Of a stretch of 18,398 bases of DNA, positions 8,359 through 14,788 are shown one piece after another (position 1 is the stretch's first letter; every line of letters begins with the position of its first letter). Below the pieces are notes generated by a model. It saw only the letters and a program-made list of their open reading frames with translations, did no database searches and was not told the DNA's origin. Source of the DNA: CAZVEE01 sp964625525 (GTDB lineage Bacteria > Pseudomonadota > Alphaproteobacteria > JAJFIK01); NCBI GenBank assembly GCA_964625525.1, contig CAZVEE010000070.1, positions 1 to 18,398 on the forward strand, in the 5' to 3' direction. The position numbers were made by a program, and so were the translations under genes.

Positions 8359-9103
8359 CGCGGGGCGGCGCAAGCCCCAGCGCCTTGCGCCCCAACTGCA
8401 CATCCCGCCCATAACGGTTCTGCATCAGCCGGACCGCCACAAGGCCCAGACCCGTGGCCGCGAATAACAGGCCTAGGCTGGATGCAATCCGCAGCAGCCA
8501 GGTGTTGAAGTCCGCCCGGGTCTCATAGTCCATGATGTGCACCATCCAGAAAAAGTCGTAGACCCGCCACCAGTCATTGCGACGGGCGAGCACGCGCCCG
8601 TCCTCCGGGGACAGGTACAGCACCGTGTTGCGCTCGTCGGTGAAGGATGCCCGCCACACCGGAAGGCGCCCGCGATACTCCGCCGGCGCATCCTCTTCGA
8701 CCAGATCAAGCCGCGCGATGGCGCCCGGGCCCGCGTAATCCCGTTGAGCCAGGACCAGCGCCGCCGGGAACTGGATCGGCGACAGGCGCCTGCCATCCGT
8801 GGCGTCAAACAGGACCCGTCCGCGGCTGTGCACGCTCACGAGATAGGCCGGCCGGCCCAGAAAATCCGAAAGCTCCACTCGAGAAACCGTGCCCGAGGGG
8901 AACTGGCCAAGGACGTCTTCCACCGGCACCAGCGGTTGGGCCGGGTTCAAAAAGCCTGGCGCAGAGACCGCCCGCTGGTCGGATCCGCGCACCGTATCGA
9001 TGGGAAACCAGCTCATGATCACGCCACTGGCCATCCACAACAGCACTTGCAGCCCCAAGACGAGGCCGATCCACAGGTGCAGGCGGGTGATCCAATGGGT
9101 CAT
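8333..9103 (-). CDS. PepSY domain-containing inner-membrane protein
   Basis: A 256 aa membrane protein of the PepSY-TM type. From the N-terminus there is one membrane helix (LHLWIGLVLGLQVLLWMASGVIM, about residues 8-30), a periplasmic region with two PepSY-like segments (RVELSDFLGRPAYLVSVHSRG and AYLSP-like NTVLYLSPEDGRVLARRNDW), then WMVHIMDYETRADFNTWLL leading into a second helix (SLGLLFAATGLGLVAVRLM). Relatives sit beside TonB-dependent receptors or take part in iron or redox processes, but no such partner is adjacent here. I chose the ATG at 9103 because an AAGGA lies ten bases upstream and the membrane helix follows directly; upstream in-frame codons give an atypical tail. Transcribed opposite to all neighbours, so it has its own promoter. 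Function unknown. Confidence 0.85.
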   Translation of the reverse strand: MTHWITRLHLWIGLVLGLQVLLWMASGVIMSWFPIDTVRGSDQRAVSAPGFLNPAQPLVPVEDVLGQFPSGTVSRVELSDFLGRPAYLVSVHSRGRVLFDATDGRRLSPIQFPAALVLAQRDYAGPGAIARLDLVEEDAPAEYRGRLPVWRASFTDERNTVLYLSPEDGRVLARRNDWWRVYDFFWMVHIMDYETRADFNTWLLRIASSLGLLFAATGLGLVAVRLMQNRYGRDVQLGRKALGLAPPRVSGPAERA

Positions 9104-9139
9104 GGCGGTGATGTCCTTCAACACGGCGCTGTCGGCGCG

Positions 9140-9169
9140 ACTATAGCCCCCGCGCGCGCCAATCGGCAG
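9140..9169 (-). promoter_or_regulatory. Candidate promoter for the PepSY gene
   Basis: On the minus strand a good -10, TATAGT (9145-9140, five of six), is preceded after 18 bases by CTGCCG (9169-9164, three of six). Transcription would begin about 30 bases before the chosen ATG at 9103 and include its ribosome binding site. Support is position and the -10 match. Confidence 0.35.
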
Positions 9170-9309
9170 TCCTTTCCCCATCAACGCCGCGTTAAGACGG
9201 CGCCTGTCTTCTCACCCGCGCCGCTGTCGTCACCCTTGATGGACGCTTGTGATCTTCCGATGTAAACACGGCGCGACGGTTCTGAACCCACTACGGGGCA
9301 CCCAGGCTT

Positions 9310-10314
9310 ATGGCAGATGTAAGACGATGGACGAGCAATGGTTGGCTCAGCCGCACCTATTATTGGCTGAAGGACCGCTTCACCTATAACGAGCAGGGCC
9401 GCGGCTGGCGGCTGACGCGCTGGGTGTTGATCGCCTTTGTGGCGGCGCTGCCGGTCTACTACATCGTTGGCATGCTCATGATCCACATCGTGGATGACGA
9501 CCCGCATTTCACGCCGCGGACCATGCCCCAGGGCGGCAGCCGCGCCGTCGCCATGGCGGCGGCCCTGATCGAGCGGGAAGTGAATGATCATGGCTGGGTG
9601 CCCAACGACACCATCTTCTCGCCCGGGTATCTGTGCGACAATATGCAGAACTTTCAGCGCGGCATGGTGAACGCCCTGGGGCGCTTCTCGACCGAAATGA
9701 ACGACCTGCTGGGCCGGGCCCGGGGCACGAGCGAGGCGGATCCCGATCTTGCCAACGCCTTGCGCCTGAACAACCCGCCGGACATGTGGGTCTGGAACCC
9801 AAGCCGCAGCCTGTGGCCGCGTGAGCCATCAGAGACCATGTTCGCGGACGCCGCCCTGTCTCTGCGCCGTTACAATGAGCGCCTTGCCGGCGGTCAGGCC
9901 ACGTTCGAGCGCCGCGCCGACAACTTCGCCACCACCTTGGAACGTATGGCCAGTGATCTGGGCTCCAGTTCTGCGAGCCTGTTCAACCGCGCTCGCGAAG
10001 ATACGGGCCTGGCCATGTTCGATTGGTCCTCGGACGATCTGTTCTATCAGACCAAGGGCCGGGCCTATGCCTATTTCATGTTGCTGAAGGAATTGCGCGC
10101 CGATTTCTCTCATGTGATCGAGGAGAAGGAACTGGCGAACGCGTATACTCTGATGCTGGAGAATTTCGAGGCGGCGGTGGCGCTGTCGCCGGTGTGGGTG
10201 GTCAATGGCGATCCCAGCAGCTTTTTCGTGCCGAACCACCTGACCACGCAGGGGTTTTATCTGCTGCGCGCGCGCACCCAACTGCGTGAGATCGTGGACA
10301 TTTTGAGGGCTTGA
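9310..10314 (+). CDS. DUF2333 family protein, single-pass membrane anchor
   Basis: A 334 aa protein matching the DUF2333 family, whose function is not known to me. The N-terminal 37 residues are basic and aromatic (SRTYYWLKDRFTYNEQGRGW). One membrane helix follows at about residues 38-60, and the rest is predicted periplasmic. The family's most recognisable part, PNDTIFSPGYLCDNMQNFQRG, is present at about residues 97-117, and the C-terminal part is helical (AYAYFMLLKELRADFSHVIEEK, then NHLTTQGFYLLRARTQLREI). The start has only a weak CAGG upstream. It lies divergent to the PepSY gene across a 206-base gap, and usp starts 36 bases after its stop, so it may lead the usp operon. The protein appears complete. 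Confidence 0.85.
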   Translation: MADVRRWTSNGWLSRTYYWLKDRFTYNEQGRGWRLTRWVLIAFVAALPVYYIVGMLMIHIVDDDPHFTPRTMPQGGSRAVAMAAALIEREVNDHGWVPNDTIFSPGYLCDNMQNFQRGMVNALGRFSTEMNDLLGRARGTSEADPDLANALRLNNPPDMWVWNPSRSLWPREPSETMFADAALSLRRYNERLAGGQATFERRADNFATTLERMASDLGSSSASLFNRAREDTGLAMFDWSSDDLFYQTKGRAYAYFMLLKELRADFSHVIEEKELANAYTLMLENFEAAVALSPVWVVNGDPSSFFVPNHLTTQGFYLLRARTQLREIVDILRA

Positions 10315-10350
10315 TTGGCGCTGCGCGTCGGCCCGTGGCAGCATGAGTGT

Positions 10351-10869
10351 ATGAGCGAGACCCCAAACCCAGATCCAACCCCGCAAGACCCCCCGCTGCG
10401 CAGCGGCTGGCGTGGCCGCAAGCTTCTTGTGGTGGCTGACGGCTCGGCGGAGGGGCGGGTGGCGCTCTATTTCGCCGCCCGCCGGGCCATGGCCACGGGC
10501 GCGCGTGTGACCCTGTTGCGGGTGATCGAGCCGGTGGATTTTCAGCACTGGGCGGCGGTGGAGCAGCGTATGCAGGCGGAGGCCCGTCAGGAGGCCGAAG
10601 CCGCGCTTTACGAGATGGCCGGTGCCGTCAATCGGCTTACGGGAGGCTTTGCGGAATACATCATCCGCGAAGGCCGACCTTACGAGGAATTGAAAGACCT
10701 GATCGCTGAGGAGCCGGATATCCGAATTCTGATCCTCGGCGCGGCGGCTGGAAAGGACGGGCCCGGACCCATCCTGTCGCGCCTGGAAGGGGAGTTGGGC
10801 AAATTCCCTATTCCGGTGACGATTGTGCCCGGCAGCCTGAGCATTGAGGACGTGGACGCGCTGACGTGA
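10351..10869 (+). CDS. Universal stress protein family protein (UspA-like)
   Basis: A 172 aa single-domain protein with the Usp fold: first strand KLLVVADGSAEGRVALYFAARRA near residues 25-47, then ARVTLLRVIEP, and the C-terminal ILILGAAAGKDGPG and FPIPVTIVPGSL. The canonical ATP-binding pattern G-x2-G-x9-G-[S/T] of ATP-binding members is not present, so nucleotide binding is doubtful. This version, ending SLSIEDVDALT, is one I associate with the gene found between trpS and nfuA in alphaproteobacteria. The ATG at 10351 is preferred to the upstream in-frame TTG because homologous sequence starts later, but its ribosome binding site is weak. The following gene overlaps by a GTGA if its upstream start is used. 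Precise role unknown. Confidence 0.88.
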   Translation: MSETPNPDPTPQDPPLRSGWRGRKLLVVADGSAEGRVALYFAARRAMATGARVTLLRVIEPVDFQHWAAVEQRMQAEARQEAEAALYEMAGAVNRLTGGFAEYIIREGRPYEELKDLIAEEPDIRILILGAAAGKDGPGPILSRLEGELGKFPIPVTIVPGSLSIEDVDALT

Positions 10870-10895
10870 GCGCGGGCATCAAGGGGGGCGGGGTC

Positions 10896-11204
10896 ATGGG
10901 TGACACGGAACGCGGCGGCTGGCAGCAGCGCTTATGGGTCGCGCTCGTGGGCGGGTTCATCATCGTTTTTGCCTTTGCGGCCGTTCTTCAGGCCACGGCG
11001 GAATTCGTGCGCTGGCTCACAAACACCAATGTCTATTTTCTGTTCCCGCAAGGCATCGCTCATGCCTTTGTGGACATGCCCCATCTGATCAATGTGGTTT
11101 TGGGTCTGGTCTTGGTATCCATTGCCTTCGCCGGAATTCTTTTCTGGCGTATGAGCTTAGTGGAAGAGCGCCCCAGCGCCACCGACTGGATCGACCGCGA
11201 GTAA
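10896..11204 (+). CDS. Small two-helix membrane protein, hypothetical
   Basis: A 102 aa protein I do not recognise. It has two clear membrane segments: LWVALVGGFIIVFAFAAVLQ (about residues 13-32) and INVVLGLVLVSIAFAGILFW (about residues 65-84), joined by an amphipathic loop with FPQGIAHAFVDMPH. The C-terminus is short and charged. Two starts compete. A GTG at 10866 overlaps the usp stop (GTGA), while the ATG at 10896 has a strong AAGGGGGG seven bases upstream; I favour the latter. It is probably cotranscribed with usp. The only hint to function is that pairing with a stress protein. Confidence 0.7.
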   Translation: MGDTERGGWQQRLWVALVGGFIIVFAFAAVLQATAEFVRWLTNTNVYFLFPQGIAHAFVDMPHLINVVLGLVLVSIAFAGILFWRMSLVEERPSATDWIDRE

Positions 11205-11245
11205 CACGCTGGCCCTTGATTGGGTGTATGTCCCCCCTTACGTGA

Positions 11246-12190
11246 ATGCCGACGCAGGGGCCACGCGGCTCCTCAACAGGGCAATCACCGGAGGGCCTCA
11301 TCATCACCGAGGCCACTCAGGTCTCGCCTCAAGGCAAGGGGTATCTCGACACCCCCGGTATCCATAGCGATGCCCATGTGGCGGCGTGGAAGAAGATCAC
11401 TGACGCGGTCCATGGCGCGGACGGCCGGATTTTCCTTCAGGCCTGGCATGTGGGGCGCATCAGCCATGTCTCATTGCTGCCTGATGGGACGGTGCCCGTG
11501 GCGCCCTCGGCGCTCCGGGCCAACACGCAGACATTCACCGCCGATGGGTTTGCGCCTGTCTCCGAGCCGCGTGCCCTGGAGAGCGCCGAGATCCCTGAGG
11601 TGATTGCTCAGTATGTGGATGGTGCCGCGCGCGCGAAGGCCGCCGGGTTTGACGGGGTCGAGGTGCACGGTGCCAATGGCTATCTCATCGACCAGTTCCT
11701 GCGCGACGGCGCCAACAAGCGGGACGACGCTTATGGTGGCTCGCCCGCCAATCGCGTGCGCTTTCTGCGTGAAGTGGTCGAAGGCGTCGCGGGTGTTTTC
11801 GGCGCCGGTCGGGTCGGCGTGCGCCTGTCACCCACGGGCCAGTTCAACGATATGAGCGATAGCGATGTGGGCGCGACATTCACCGAGGCCGTCCGCCAGC
11901 TGAACGAGATGGGGCTTGCCTATCTGCACATGGTCGAGACCTTCCCAGGTGAAAATTCGAGCACCGATGATCAGGTTTTGCTCGACCGGTTGGCGGAGCA
12001 GTGGTCTGGTGTCTACATCGCCAATGGCGGTTTCGATGCGGACCGGGCCGCTGAATGGATCGGCCGTGGCCGGGCAGACGCGATCGCCTTCGGGCGTCCC
12101 TTCATTTCCAACCCGGACCCGCCGGAGGATCGTGTGGCGTTCTATGCCGACCGCATGGATGCGGTCGAGGTGGAACCGGGCGCTGTCTGA
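11246..12190 (+). CDS. Old Yellow Enzyme-type NADH:flavin oxidoreductase, N-terminally truncated (possible pseudogene)
   Basis: An FMN-dependent ene-reductase-like protein (NemA/OYE group) with most of the TIM barrel. Visible active-site elements are Gln65 and His68 in FLQAWHVGRIS, His141 and Asn144 in VHGANGYLIDQFLR, Arg193 in GVRLSPTG, and the phosphate-binding end YIANGGF and AIAFGRPFISNPD. What is missing is the start: relatives have about 50 residues before GLIITEATQ, including the first barrel strand and an MAPLTR-type FMN contact, whereas here there are only 16 unrelated residues. In-frame upstream codons read MSPLT and then a TGA at 11243-11245. No convincing ribosome binding site precedes the ATG. 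The remaining 314 codons are well conserved and open. It may be a recently damaged gene, or a sequence error; an active enzyme seems unlikely. Confidence 0.8.
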   Translation: MPTQGPRGSSTGQSPEGLIITEATQVSPQGKGYLDTPGIHSDAHVAAWKKITDAVHGADGRIFLQAWHVGRISHVSLLPDGTVPVAPSALRANTQTFTADGFAPVSEPRALESAEIPEVIAQYVDGAARAKAAGFDGVEVHGANGYLIDQFLRDGANKRDDAYGGSPANRVRFLREVVEGVAGVFGAGRVGVRLSPTGQFNDMSDSDVGATFTEAVRQLNEMGLAYLHMVETFPGENSSTDDQVLLDRLAEQWSGVYIANGGFDADRAAEWIGRGRADAIAFGRPFISNPDPPEDRVAFYADRMDAVEVEPGAV

Positions 12191-12196
12191 CGTGGT

Positions 12197-12229
12197 GCCG
12201 CCGGTCCGCTTGACGGCGGGGCCGGCGGC
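12197..12229 (+). terminator. Stem-loop after the OYE gene, candidate terminator
   Basis: A perfect 8-bp inverted repeat, GCCGCCGG and CCGGCGGC, with a 17-base loop starts seven bases after the stop. A shorter alternative pairing exists inside it. It is followed by TCTCTACATGTTT, only mildly T-rich. Placement suggests 3' end formation. Confidence 0.4.
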
Positions 12230-12269
12230 TCTCTACATGTTTGGCCGTCCGCCCCGGTGCGGTTTGGGG

Positions 12270-12298
12270 CTGGCAGGTCCGGTTGGCGGGCTTATATC
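12270..12298 (+). promoter_or_regulatory. Candidate promoter for the NfuA-type gene
   Basis: CTGGCA (12270-12275) and TATATC (12293-12298) are each four-of-six matches to the -35 and -10 consensus with ideal 17-base spacing. The site lies in the 171-base gap before the NfuA-type gene and would give a leader of about 55 bases containing the stem-loop at 12306-12329. Confidence 0.4.
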
Positions 12299-12305
12299 GG
12301 GGGAA

Positions 12306-12329
12306 ACCGTCGCGCGCGGAGCGCACGGT
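12306..12329 (+). other. Stem-loop in the leader of the NfuA-type gene
   Basis: ACCGT-C-GCGC pairs with GCGC-ACGGT around a GCGGA loop: a nine-bp stem with one bulged C. It lies 32 bases before the start codon and downstream of the candidate promoter. A regulatory role is speculation; in GC-rich DNA such stems also arise by chance. Confidence 0.35.
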
Positions 12330-12361
12330 CGGCATCACCGCGGACCCGGAGATCAAGGCTT

Positions 12362-12919
12362 ATGTTCATCCAGACCGAAGCGACCCCCAACCCGGCGACA
12401 CTGAAGTTCTTGCCTGGCCGCGCCGTTATGGACAGCGGTGTGCGGGAATTCACCAGCGTCGAGGAGGCCGAGGCCTCGCCGCTTGCCACCGCGCTCTTCA
12501 GCATTGACGAGGTTTCCGGCGTCTTTTTCGGTGCCGATTTCATCTCCGTCACCCAAACCGGCGGCGACTGGCAGTCTCTGAAGCCCCCGGTTCTGGGCGC
12601 AATCATGGAGCACTTCACATCCGGGCGTGCGCTCTTTGCCGATGGGGCGACCGCGCCCGTCTCCGACCACGCCGATTATGACGGCGAGGACGAGGAGATT
12701 GTCGTACAGATCAAGGAAATCCTCGACAGCCGCGTGCGCCCGGCCGTGGCCCAGGATGGCGGCGACATCGTCTTTCAGGGCTTTCGTGAAGGGGTCGTGT
12801 TTCTGACCATGCGCGGCGCTTGCGCCGGCTGTCCGGCGTCTACCATGACGCTCAAAAACGGCATTGAAAACATGCTGCGCCACTACATCCCGGAAGTGGA
12901 AGAAGTGCAGCAGGTGTGA
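12362..12919 (+). CDS. NifU family Fe-S cluster carrier protein (NfuA-type)
   Basis: A 185 aa scaffold/carrier that binds an Fe-S cluster and delivers it to target apoproteins. The N-terminal Nfu_N domain begins with the highly conserved MFIQTEATPNPATLKFLPG, which fixes the start; in-frame codons up to 35 positions earlier carry unrelated sequence. The C-terminal NifU domain (about residues 105-180) contains RPAVAQDGGDIVF and the cluster-ligating CxxC at Cys154 and Cys157 (CAGCPASTMTLKNGIE). GGAG lies ten bases and AAGG three bases before the ATG. The RutE-like gene begins eight bases after its stop. Targets could include MiaB, encoded 3.4 kb downstream, which has two Fe-S clusters; that link is inference. 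Confidence 0.94.
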   Translation: MFIQTEATPNPATLKFLPGRAVMDSGVREFTSVEEAEASPLATALFSIDEVSGVFFGADFISVTQTGGDWQSLKPPVLGAIMEHFTSGRALFADGATAPVSDHADYDGEDEEIVVQIKEILDSRVRPAVAQDGGDIVFQGFREGVVFLTMRGACAGCPASTMTLKNGIENMLRHYIPEVEEVQQV

Positions 12920-12927
12920 GAGGTTCC

Positions 12928-13527
12928 ATGACGGATCAGACGCAAGTGAACGACGCGGGCCTCGATCTCATTTTTCGTGAGGCGCGCAGTCAGAATGGCT
13001 GGCAAGACAAGCCCGTGTCGCGGGCGCTGCTGGAACAGGTCTATGAGCTTGCCAAGTTCGGGCCCACCAGCGCCAATTGCTCGCCCGCCCGCTTCCTCTT
13101 TCTCACCTCCGATGCGGCCAAGGCGCGGCTGAAGCCGCATCTCATCGACGGCAATGTGGAAAAGACGCTAAGCGCGCCGGCGGTGGCGATCATCGCCCAC
13201 GACCTGGCATTCTATGAGCAGATCCCGCGCCTCTTTCCGCATAACCCCGGCGCCAAGTCCTGGTTCGACTCCGATGAGAAGGTGGCCGACGTCACGGCCT
13301 TTCGCAATGGCACCCTGCAAGGCGCCTATCTCATGATTGCCGCCCGTGCGCTCGGGCTGGATTGCGGGCCCATGTCCGGCTTTAACAATGCGGGTGTAGA
13401 CGCGGAGTTCTTCCCCGACGGGGTGTGGAAATCCAATTTCCTCTGCGGCCTGGGTTACGGCGATGCGGACAAGATCTTTCCGCGCAGTCCGCGCCTGCCC
13501 TTTGATGACGCTTGCCAGGTTCTCTAA
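12928..13527 (+). CDS. Nitroreductase family protein, RutE/HadB type (putative malonic semialdehyde reductase)
   Basis: A 199 aa FMN-dependent oxidoreductase of the RutE/HadB subgroup. Similarity to E. coli RutE as I recall it runs the full length: NGWQDKPVS, KFGPTSANCSPARFLFL, FRNGTLQGAYLMIAARALGL, GPMSGFNNAGVD and LGYGDADKIFPRSPRLPF. RutE reduces malonic semialdehyde to 3-hydroxypropionate in pyrimidine degradation. No other rut gene is present here, so the natural substrate is open, and detoxification of reactive aldehydes or quinones is equally possible. The ATG at 12928 has GAGAGG four bases upstream; a GTG at 12916 is the alternative. It is sandwiched between the NfuA-type gene and tsaB with eight-base gaps, so it likely shares their transcript. 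Confidence 0.88.
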   Translation: MTDQTQVNDAGLDLIFREARSQNGWQDKPVSRALLEQVYELAKFGPTSANCSPARFLFLTSDAAKARLKPHLIDGNVEKTLSAPAVAIIAHDLAFYEQIPRLFPHNPGAKSWFDSDEKVADVTAFRNGTLQGAYLMIAARALGLDCGPMSGFNNAGVDAEFFPDGVWKSNFLCGLGYGDADKIFPRSPRLPFDDACQVL

Positions 13528-13535
13528 CCGGCCCC

Positions 13536-14237
13536 GTGCGCGTCCTTGCCCTTGATACCGCCGTGGAGGCCTGTTCGCTCGCTCTCGGCGAGGCGACGGA
13601 TACGGGTCTGGCCGTGCGGGCCGCTCTTAGCGAGCCCATGACCCGGGGGCATGGTGATCGCCTCTTTGCCCTCTTCGCCGCCGCCCTGGATGAGGCGGGC
13701 TGGGCGCGGCCTGCGCGCCTCGACCGAGTGGTGGTGACCATTGGCCCGGGCACATTCACCGGTGCCCGGGTGGGTCTTGCGGCCGCCCGGGCCCTGGCCC
13801 TGGCCTGGAACGCTCCCTGCCTGGGGGTCTCGACCCTTGAGGCGCTCGCGGCCTCCGTGACCGCCCGAACCGCGCCACGCATCGCTGTGATTGATGCCCG
13901 CCGCGATCAGCTTTACGCCCAGGCCTTTGACGCGGCGGGCGCCCCGCTGAGTGATCCGCTCGCGGCGGCGCCCGAGGCCGTTTGGGCGCAGTTCATACCC
14001 TTTGTGGCCAGTGAGCCAGGCATTTTGGCCGGTTCAGGAGCCGATTTGCTGCGCGCGGTGGCGCCCGCAGAGGCCTTTGCGGCGGAAACAGGCCCCACGG
14101 TCCCTAATGCCGCCGCACTTCTGGGCTATACGAGCGCAGATCCTGCACTCAGGCCCCCGCGCCCGCTTTATTTGCGTGCGCCGGACGCCACGCCGCCGCA
14201 ACCGCCCGCCTGGGCCACCTCGTCGCGAGATTCATGA
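13536..14237 (+). CDS. tsaB: tRNA threonylcarbamoyladenosine biosynthesis protein TsaB
   Basis: TsaB (YeaZ) is the partner that dimerises with TsaD in making t6A at position 37 of tRNAs reading ANN codons. The 233 aa product starts VRVLALDTAVEACSLAL, the typical first strand of the actin-like fold, and carries VVVTIGPGTFTGARVGLAAARALA, the family's most conserved block (written here in part), then GVSTLEALA and VIDARRDQLYAQAF. I chose the GTG at 13536 because the fold begins there; a TTG at 13512, overlapping the end of the upstream gene, is possible. No strong ribosome binding site precedes either. The stop overlaps the rimI start as ATGA, indicating translational coupling. TsaC, TsaD and TsaE are not in the window. 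Confidence 0.93.
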   Translation: MRVLALDTAVEACSLALGEATDTGLAVRAALSEPMTRGHGDRLFALFAAALDEAGWARPARLDRVVVTIGPGTFTGARVGLAAARALALAWNAPCLGVSTLEALAASVTARTAPRIAVIDARRDQLYAQAFDAAGAPLSDPLAAAPEAVWAQFIPFVASEPGILAGSGADLLRAVAPAEAFAAETGPTVPNAAALLGYTSADPALRPPRPLYLRAPDATPPQPPAWATSSRDS

Positions 14238-14728
14238 CCGACGCCATTACGTTGCTTCCCGCCGGTCCGCCCCATGTGGGCGTCTTGAGCCGCCTGCATG
14301 GGCTGTGTTTCGCCGAAACCGGCGAGGCGGGCTGGGACGCAGAGGCCTTCACCGAGCTGTTGGCCATGCCCGGTGCCTGCGGGGTGATCGCCGCGCGCCG
14401 GGGCGAGCCTCTGGGCCTTGTGTTGGCGCGCGCTGCCGGGGGGGATGCGGAAATCGTGACCCTTGGGGTGGATCCCGCCATGCGCCGGCACGGCGTGGCC
14501 CAGGCGCTTCTGGCGGCGGCCATGGGCTGGGCTGGCGAGCGGGGCGCGCAGGCGCTGTTTCTGGAGGTGGCGGCAGATAATCGCCCGGCCATCGCGCTTT
14601 ATGAGAAAACCGGCTTTTGCCAGGTGGGGCGACGCCCTGGCTACTACCGCCGCCGGGCTGACAGCAATTTTGCCGTTCATCGGGTGGACGCGCTTGTTAT
14701 GAAACGCGACGTAAACCATGTAGATTAG
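14234..14728 (+). CDS. rimI: Ribosomal protein alanine N-acetyltransferase RimI (GNAT)
   Basis: A 164 aa GNAT acetyltransferase; RimI acetylates the N-terminal alanine of ribosomal protein S18. The acetyl-CoA-binding motif A reads VDPAMRRHGVAQALL, with RRHGVA as the pyrophosphate loop. The C-terminal part has LEVAADNRPAIALYEKTGF and RRPGYYRR, the usual RimI ending in which the conserved tyrosines act near the active site. ATG overlaps the tsaB stop by four bases, as commonly seen for this pair. The N-terminal segment (HGLCFAETGEAGWDAEAFTELL) matches the family substrate-binding region. The last codons overlap the Irr-box-like palindrome that precedes fur. Other GNAT substrates cannot be excluded. 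Confidence 0.92.
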   Translation: MTDAITLLPAGPPHVGVLSRLHGLCFAETGEAGWDAEAFTELLAMPGACGVIAARRGEPLGLVLARAAGGDAEIVTLGVDPAMRRHGVAQALLAAAMGWAGERGAQALFLEVAADNRPAIALYEKTGFCQVGRRPGYYRRRADSNFAVHRVDALVMKRDVNHVD

Positions 14729-14740
14729 AGACCTTCTAAA
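14724..14740 (+). promoter_or_regulatory. Irr-box (ICE)-like operator in front of fur
   Basis: ATTAGAG-ACC-TTCTAAA matches the alphaproteobacterial iron control element as I recall it, TTTAGAA-N3-TTCTAAA: seven of seven in the right arm and five of seven in the left. It is conspicuously AT-rich against GC-rich surroundings and overlaps the rimI stop codon. A candidate -10, TAGGAT (14752-14757), lies 11 bases downstream, so the site would cover the -35 region of a fur promoter. Binding by Irr, or by the Fur-family product itself, is inferred. Confidence 0.55.
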
Positions 14741-14788
14741 TCTGATTCGGCTAGGATGGCGGCCTGGCTCCGGGAATGAGGACGCGAC

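Noticed and set aside
8537..9265. 242-codon plus-strand open frame opposite the PepSY gene
   Set aside because: Composition is Arg/His/Pro-rich without hydrophobic or domain structure, whereas the minus strand encodes clear membrane helices and PepSY-like segments.
9236..9266. TTGATG ... TGTAAA as a DUF2333 promoter
   Set aside because: Spacing is 19 bases and both hexamers are mediocre; not strong enough to list as a feature.
12257..12361. 35-codon extension of the NfuA-type protein
   Set aside because: The family begins MFIQTEATPNPATLKFLPG; the extension overlaps the candidate promoter and leader stem.
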